From contig JAEWPH010000042.1 of NCBI GenBank assembly GCA_023460715.1, positions 1 through 18,865 of the forward strand: a stretch of 18,865 bases of DNA. Direction: 5' to 3'. A program made the position numbers and the translations under genes. Position 1 is the stretch's first letter. Each line of letters starts with the position of its first letter. Positions 15,465-18,865 of the stretch are shown one piece after another. This DNA is from Pseudomonadota bacterium (GTDB lineage Bacteria; Pseudomonadota; Gammaproteobacteria; Burkholderiales; Burkholderiaceae_C). Below the pieces are notes generated by a model, which was given only the letters and a program-made list of their open reading frames with translations, did not search any database and was not told the origin of the DNA.

Positions 15465-15899
15465 ATGCAAATGCCACCTGTCGATCGCTCGCCAACCTGG
15501 CGTCCTCAGGGCGCCGATTTGTATTCCACCGGTGCGTCCGGGGCGGTGCCCGTGCGGCCCGTCCAGCCCGCCAACCCCGTCGAGTCCACCGACCGGCTGG
15601 GCGAGGGGGCCACCGTCCGGGAGCCGGACAAGCCGTCCGCACCCGATGCGGGCAACCGCGACTGGACGGAGGTCAAGAAGAAGGACACCGTCGAAGAGCC
15701 CGAGGAGCCGCCCAAGGAGCCGATCTACAAGCAGCTGCTGGAGTTCATTCAGTCGATGTGGCGGGCCAGCGGCAGCGCGGTGGAGATGGCCCAGGAAATC
15801 AACAAGACCACGCTGCAGGAACGCCTGGCCCAGCAGGTCAACGACAAGCAGTCGCTCACCTATTCCGACCCGAAGATCAAGCGGACCGGCGGTCTTTGA
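15465..15899 (+). CDS. Hypothetical protein, 144 aa, proline-rich N-terminus
   Basis: I do not recognise this protein. The first ~75 residues are rich in Pro, Ala, Gly and Ser and look disordered. Residues 73-88 are strongly charged (KKKDTVEEPEEPPKEP). The C-terminal part (about 88-135) looks helical (IYKQLLEFIQSMWRASGS, VEMAQEINKTTLQERLAQQ). There is no cysteine, signal peptide or membrane segment. The ATG at 15465 is chosen because AAGGGA (15451-15456) is 8 nt upstream; the open frame to 15393 runs into the promoter-like region. It has its own promoter-like sequence and is bounded by a terminator on the left and repeat copy E on the right, so it is a separate unit. The SD, codon use and defined boundaries support a real gene. 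Confidence 0.7.
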   Translation: MQMPPVDRSPTWRPQGADLYSTGASGAVPVRPVQPANPVESTDRLGEGATVREPDKPSAPDAGNRDWTEVKKKDTVEEPEEPPKEPIYKQLLEFIQSMWRASGSAVEMAQEINKTTLQERLAQQVNDKQSLTYSDPKIKRTGGL

Positions 15900-15900
15900 T

Positions 15901-15969
15901 TGCTATTTAATGGATAGCTGCCTGCGCTTGATGGACGGGCGCAGGAGGCACTTTTCATTCAAAAGTGCC
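15901..15969. repeat. Intergenic palindromic repeat, copy E
   Basis: It begins 2 nt after the stop of the 144-aa gene. It contains the mini-hairpin GCTAT/ATAGC (15902-15906 and 15914-15918), then the core AGCTGCCTGCGCTTGATGG (15916-15934). CCTGCGC pairs with GCGCAGG (15921-15927 and 15939-15945). A final perfect 9-bp hairpin GGCACTTTT/AAAAGTGCC (15947-15955 and 15961-15969) closes the element. It lies between convergent genes and could act as a bidirectional terminator. Confidence 0.7.
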
Positions 15970-15974
15970 GGTGT

Positions 15975-16406
15975 TCAGGGCCTGGCCGGTACCGGTGCCG
16001 GTGCGGACGCCGGGGCGTCCGGCCCTTGCGGCTGTTGCGCCGCCCGCGCACGGTCCCGCTCCGCGCGGTATTTCACGGCGAAGGCGCGCACCTCGTCCAG
16101 CGTGACGTAGTTGTCGTGGTTGGTGTCGGCTTCGTCGAAGGCGGCCGCCAGGCGCGGAATGATCGCCACTTCCTTGCGGCTGAGCTTGCCGTCGCCATTC
16201 ATGTCCAGCATGTTGAACTCACGGATGGCCTTGGCCTCGCCCTTGCTCATGGGCTGGCTGGCCGCTGGGGTGGGCGGCGCGGCCTCGGTGGCCGGCTGGG
16301 CATACGCCGGCAGGGACGCCAGCAGGGGCAGCGAGAGCGCTGCGGCCACCATCCAGGGGGCGGCGGGCGTGAAGGGCAGGCGGGCGGCGGTCATGCGGTG
16401 GGGCAA
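15975..16406 (-). CDS. Exported EF-hand calcium-binding protein
   Basis: This 143-aa protein has a signal peptide (hydrophobic core about 18-32, likely cleavage after AYA at 36) and two EF-hand loops. The first is D68-MNGDGKLSRKE-79, with ligands D68, N70, D72, K74 carbonyl, S76 and E79. The second is D94-TNHDNYVTLDE-105, with D94, N96, D98, Y100, T102 and E105. Both loops keep the Asp-x-Asn/Asp-x-Asp pattern and the final glutamate, so calcium binding in the periplasm is likely. The C-terminus is Ala/Pro rich. The TTG at 16406 is chosen because AAGGAG lies 9 nt upstream of it; the in-frame ATG at 16394 is 21 nt from that site. If the ATG is used, the signal peptide is four residues shorter and still functional. 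Confidence 0.88.
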   Translation of the reverse strand: MPHRMTAARLPFTPAAPWMVAAALSLPLLASLPAYAQPATEAAPPTPAASQPMSKGEAKAIREFNMLDMNGDGKLSRKEVAIIPRLAAAFDEADTNHDNYVTLDEVRAFAVKYRAERDRARAAQQPQGPDAPASAPAPVPARP

Positions 16407-16440
16407 GGGTTCGGACTCCTTTGAAGCGATGGCTGGCTGG

Positions 16441-16460
16441 CCGGCCTGGCTGCAGGCCGG
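16441..16460 (-). promoter_or_regulatory. Leader hairpin upstream of the EF-hand gene
   Basis: CCGGCCTG (16441-16448) and CAGGCCGG (16453-16460) form a perfect 8-bp stem with a 4-nt loop, 34 nt upstream of the TTG start. It lies in the 145-nt gap after the nucleotidase gene. There is no T-run. It could be a leader structure or an mRNA 3' end for the upstream gene. Confidence 0.35.
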
Positions 16461-16551
16461 AGTGCTTCTGGATAGAGCAGGCCCACGGCCCGGCGTTCGG
16501 CGCTTTGCACAACTTTGCGTCGGCCCCGCGCAGGCGTGGGGGCGCAGACGC

Positions 16552-17460
16552 TCAGGCCGGGAGGTTGCTGATACCGCTGCTCACATGTCCGGCGGGCACG
16601 TGGCGCGCGGCAGAGGTCACGTGGCTCGTCTGGTCGTCGAAGAAGAAATCGGGCTCGAACTCGCGCAGGAAGGGGCCCTTTTCCAGCCCACCCAGGAACA
16701 TGGCCTCATCCACCGTCACGCCCCAGTCCAGCAGGGTGCGCACCGCGCGTTCGTGCGCCGGCGCGCTGCGGGCCGTGACCAGGGCGGTGCGGATGCGCAT
16801 GGTCTGTGAGGCATCGGCCTGCTGCTGCAGCTGGTGCAGCGCTGCCAGCAGCGGGCGGAAGGGCCCGCTGGCCAGCGGAGTGGCGGCCTTGGACACCTCG
16901 TGCAGCTGGAAGGCCGGCAGGCCGCCTTGCTGGTAGATGCGTTCGGCCTCGTCGGAGAACAGCACGGCGTCGCCGTCGAAGGCGATGCGCACTTCCTGCG
17001 GGTAGCGGTCGCCCGCCGGCGTGGAGTCGGTCATCACGCGCGCGGCGGGAAAACCGATGGACAGCGCCTGGCGCACGTCGGCCTCGTTGGCCGACAGGAA
17101 CAGGTGCGCGCCCAGCGGACGCAGGTAGGAAAAAGGGTCCCGTCCGCGCGTGAAGACGCCGCGCTCGATGCGCATGCCCGCCGCCTTGGCGGAGGCGAAC
17201 ACCCGCATGCCGCTGGCCGGGTCGTTGCGCGAGAGCATGACCACCTCGACCCGCTGCGTCTGTTCGGTGTTGAACGCCAGCAGCTTGCGTACCAGTGGAA
17301 AGGCGATGCCGGGGCGCGCCGGCTGGTGCACGAACTCCAGCTGGCGGCGCATGTAGGCCTCCTCGTCGCCGGTCTCGAACAGGCGGTTTTCTTCCTCGAA
17401 GTCGAACAGCGCCCGCGAGGAGATGGCGACGACGAGCTTGTCGCTCAGGGACTGGGCCAT
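16552..17460 (-). CDS. Cytosolic 5'-nucleotidase, cN-I family
   Basis: This 302-aa protein belongs to the 5'-nucleotidase family typified by vertebrate cytosolic 5'-nucleotidase I, which dephosphorylates nucleoside monophosphates such as AMP. The N-terminus LVVAISSRALFDFEEENRLF carries the first family motif. The central motif is RIAFDGDAVLFSDEAERIY (158-176), with the DxD pair D162/D164. Near the C-terminus, DEAMFLGGLEKGPFL (251-265) and FFFDDQ (272-277) complete the HAD-like site. No signal peptide is seen. The ATG at 17460 is the only start that gives the family N-terminus. It lies 28 nt after gspF and is probably cotranscribed, although the functions appear unrelated. Confidence 0.92.
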   Translation of the reverse strand: MAQSLSDKLVVAISSRALFDFEEENRLFETGDEEAYMRRQLEFVHQPARPGIAFPLVRKLLAFNTEQTQRVEVVMLSRNDPASGMRVFASAKAAGMRIERGVFTRGRDPFSYLRPLGAHLFLSANEADVRQALSIGFPAARVMTDSTPAGDRYPQEVRIAFDGDAVLFSDEAERIYQQGGLPAFQLHEVSKAATPLASGPFRPLLAALHQLQQQADASQTMRIRTALVTARSAPAHERAVRTLLDWGVTVDEAMFLGGLEKGPFLREFEPDFFFDDQTSHVTSAARHVPAGHVSSGISNLPA

Positions 17461-17488
17461 GGTGGGGACTCGCTCTCTCGGGATGGAC

Positions 17489-18715
17489 TCACTTGACGAA
17501 CTGGTTGAGCTGGATGATGGGCATCAGCACGGCCAGCACGATCAGCATCACGACCAGGCCCATGGCCACGATCAGCAGCGGCTCCAGGATGGTGGCGAGC
17601 TGCAACGCGCGGCGCTGCACTTCGGTGGACAGCTGGGTGGCGGCGCGCTGCAGCATCACGGGCAATTGGCCGGTCTGCTCGCCCAGCCGTGCGAACATCG
17701 ACACCAGTCCGGGAAAGCGTTTCTTCTGCGCCAGGGCGGAGGCCAGCGGGGCCCCTTCGCGCACCAGCACCAGCGCGTCCATGGCATCGGCGCGCATAGC
17801 CTGGTTGTTGAGGGTTTCCGCAGCGGCCTGCAGCGCCCGCAGGATGGGAACGCCCGCGCCGGCCAGCATGGCCAGCGTGCCGGCAAAGCGGGCCGCGTTG
17901 TAGCCGCGGGCCAGGCGGCCCACCAGCGGCAGGCCCAACCACCAGCCATCGAACGCCTCGCGAAAGCGCGGCCGCTGCAGCGCGGCACGCCCGCCCAGGG
18001 CCAGCACCACCACGGCGGCCAGCATGGCCCAGCCATAGTGGCGCACGGCATCGCTGATCGCCAGCATGGCCACTGTCAAAAAGGGAAGGGCGCGCTTGGT
18101 GCCCGCGAACACGCTCGCCACCTGCGGCACCACGTAGCCGACCAGGAAGAGCACGATCACGATGGCCACCAGCGTCACGATGGCCGGGTACAGGGCGGCG
18201 CCGATGAGCTTGGCGCGCAGGGTCTGGCGTTCTTCCAGGTCGTCGGCCAGGCTCTCCAGCACCAGGCCAAGGCTGCCGCTGTGTTCGCCGGCGCCCACCA
18301 CGGCGCAGTAGATGGCCGAGAACTCGCGTGGGTGCGCCGAGAGCGCGCGCGCGAAGGTGGAGCCTGCGTTCACCTCGGCCCGCAGGGCCGCCACCAGATG
18401 CCGCGTGCGGTCGTCGTCCGCCTCTTCGGCCAGTGCCGTCAGCGCGCGTTCCAGCGGCAGGCCGGAGGCGACGAGCCCGGCCAGCTGGCGCGTCCAGATC
18501 GCCAGGCCAGCGGCGTTGAATACCGGCCGCGTGAACAGCGTGCGGCCCAGCGTGGGCGCACCTTCGCCGGAAGCGCCGGACAGCGCCTCGACGGCGAGCG
18601 GCACCAGGGCCTGGGCGCGGAGCAGGCTGCGGGCGGCCTTGGCGGTGTCGGCCTCGATCGTGCCCTTGCGGGACTGGCCCTGCGCGTCGAGGGCCTCAAA
18701 GGAAAAGGCGGGCAT
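17489..18715 (-). CDS. gspF: Type II secretion system inner-membrane platform protein GspF
   Basis: GspF is the polytopic inner-membrane component of the type II secretion system that couples the GspE ATPase to pseudopilus assembly. The protein is 408 aa, the usual length. It starts MPAFSFEALDAQGQSRKGTIEAD, typical of GspF. It has two T2SSF domains (about 72-195 and 272-398), each with the G-E-x-S/T-G motif (GAGEHSGSLG 141-150; RLGEQTGQLP 343-352). Membrane segments are at about 172-199, 225-243 and 376-403. The ATG at 18715 is chosen for the family N-terminus; the frame is open to the window edge without meaningful homology. No gspE, gspD or gspG is in the window. The nucleotidase follows after 28 nt. 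Confidence 0.95.
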   Translation of the reverse strand: MPAFSFEALDAQGQSRKGTIEADTAKAARSLLRAQALVPLAVEALSGASGEGAPTLGRTLFTRPVFNAAGLAIWTRQLAGLVASGLPLERALTALAEEADDDRTRHLVAALRAEVNAGSTFARALSAHPREFSAIYCAVVGAGEHSGSLGLVLESLADDLEERQTLRAKLIGAALYPAIVTLVAIVIVLFLVGYVVPQVASVFAGTKRALPFLTVAMLAISDAVRHYGWAMLAAVVVLALGGRAALQRPRFREAFDGWWLGLPLVGRLARGYNAARFAGTLAMLAGAGVPILRALQAAAETLNNQAMRADAMDALVLVREGAPLASALAQKKRFPGLVSMFARLGEQTGQLPVMLQRAATQLSTEVQRRALQLATILEPLLIVAMGLVVMLIVLAVLMPIIQLNQFVK

Positions 18716-18865
18716 GCGGAATAGGGGAAAGCGATGGGAGCGGGCCCGGCCGTGGCCGCTCCAGAAGGCGGCCGGGCGCAGGCGCATCCCGCATGGTAGC
18801 CGCAGACCAGCGCCGATCACGTGACTGCCGTGCGCGAAGGGGCGATGGGAAGGCGCCTGCCGCAC
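18716..18865 (-). other. Upstream region of gspF (to window edge)
   Basis: The 150 bases upstream of gspF hold no gene I can support in any minus-strand frame, and the C-terminus of GspE is not visible there. The perfect palindrome TCACGTGA lies at 18817-18824. No clear promoter was found. Confidence 0.35.

Noticed and set aside
17423..18724. 433-codon plus-strand frame antisense to gspF
   Set aside because: Shadow of gspF with repetitive His/Gln/Gly composition and no domain.
18817..18824. TCACGTGA palindrome as an operator of gspF
   Set aside because: A single 8-bp palindrome with no second site or promoter nearby; too short to support a call.

Overview
The window reads as chromosomal DNA of a high-GC betaproteobacterium, most likely a Comamonadaceae member (Acidovorax-like). 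The basis is the codon bias, the protein families, and an intergenic repeat whose core (AGCTGCCTGCGCTTGATGG) I associate with that family. No tRNA, rRNA, CRISPR array, transposase or prophage gene was seen.

Layout. (1) 1-3917, plus strand: a tightly coupled signalling operon. It holds the 3' end of a protein with three receiver domains (probably the tail of a hybrid sensor kinase), a CheR-type methyltransferase, a stand-alone CheB-type methylesterase and a receiver-histidine kinase. The last three genes are joined by 9-nt SD spacing, an ATGA overlap and a GTGA overlap. A single-domain response regulator (4049-4420) faces it on the minus strand. (2) 4755-6969: housekeeping genes: alkB (minus), a DsbA/FrnE-like thiol oxidoreductase (plus) and the exported protein creA (minus). 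(3) 7350-15272: a cyanophycin locus. Two cyanophycin synthetase homologues lie head to tail on the minus strand (cphA' then cphA). A divergent plus-strand pair encodes an ABC exporter with an N-terminal PH-like and zinc-ribbon extension, and a DUF1854 protein. (4) 15465-18715: a 144-aa protein of unknown function, an exported EF-hand protein, a cytosolic 5'-nucleotidase of the cN-I family, and the type II secretion platform protein gspF.

The most interesting point is the synthetase pair. The 723-aa CphA' keeps the N-domain HxxEH motif and the ATP-grasp domain. Its Mur-ligase domain has lost the P-loop lysine, the catalytic-region motif and the whole C-terminal subdomain. The 859-aa CphA has an intact Mur ligase and ATP-grasp but has lost both histidines of the N-domain motif. 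The lesions are complementary, which suggests that the two proteins share the work of primer formation, aspartate addition and arginine addition. The divergent ABC/DUF1854 pair has no obvious place in known cyanophycin chemistry and is the best candidate for an undescribed part of the system.

A second theme is a family of palindromic repeats, with at least five copies in the window (near 4711, 6321, 7221, 9985 and 15901). Each lies just after a stop codon. At least one forms a strong terminator-like stem-loop, after cphA.
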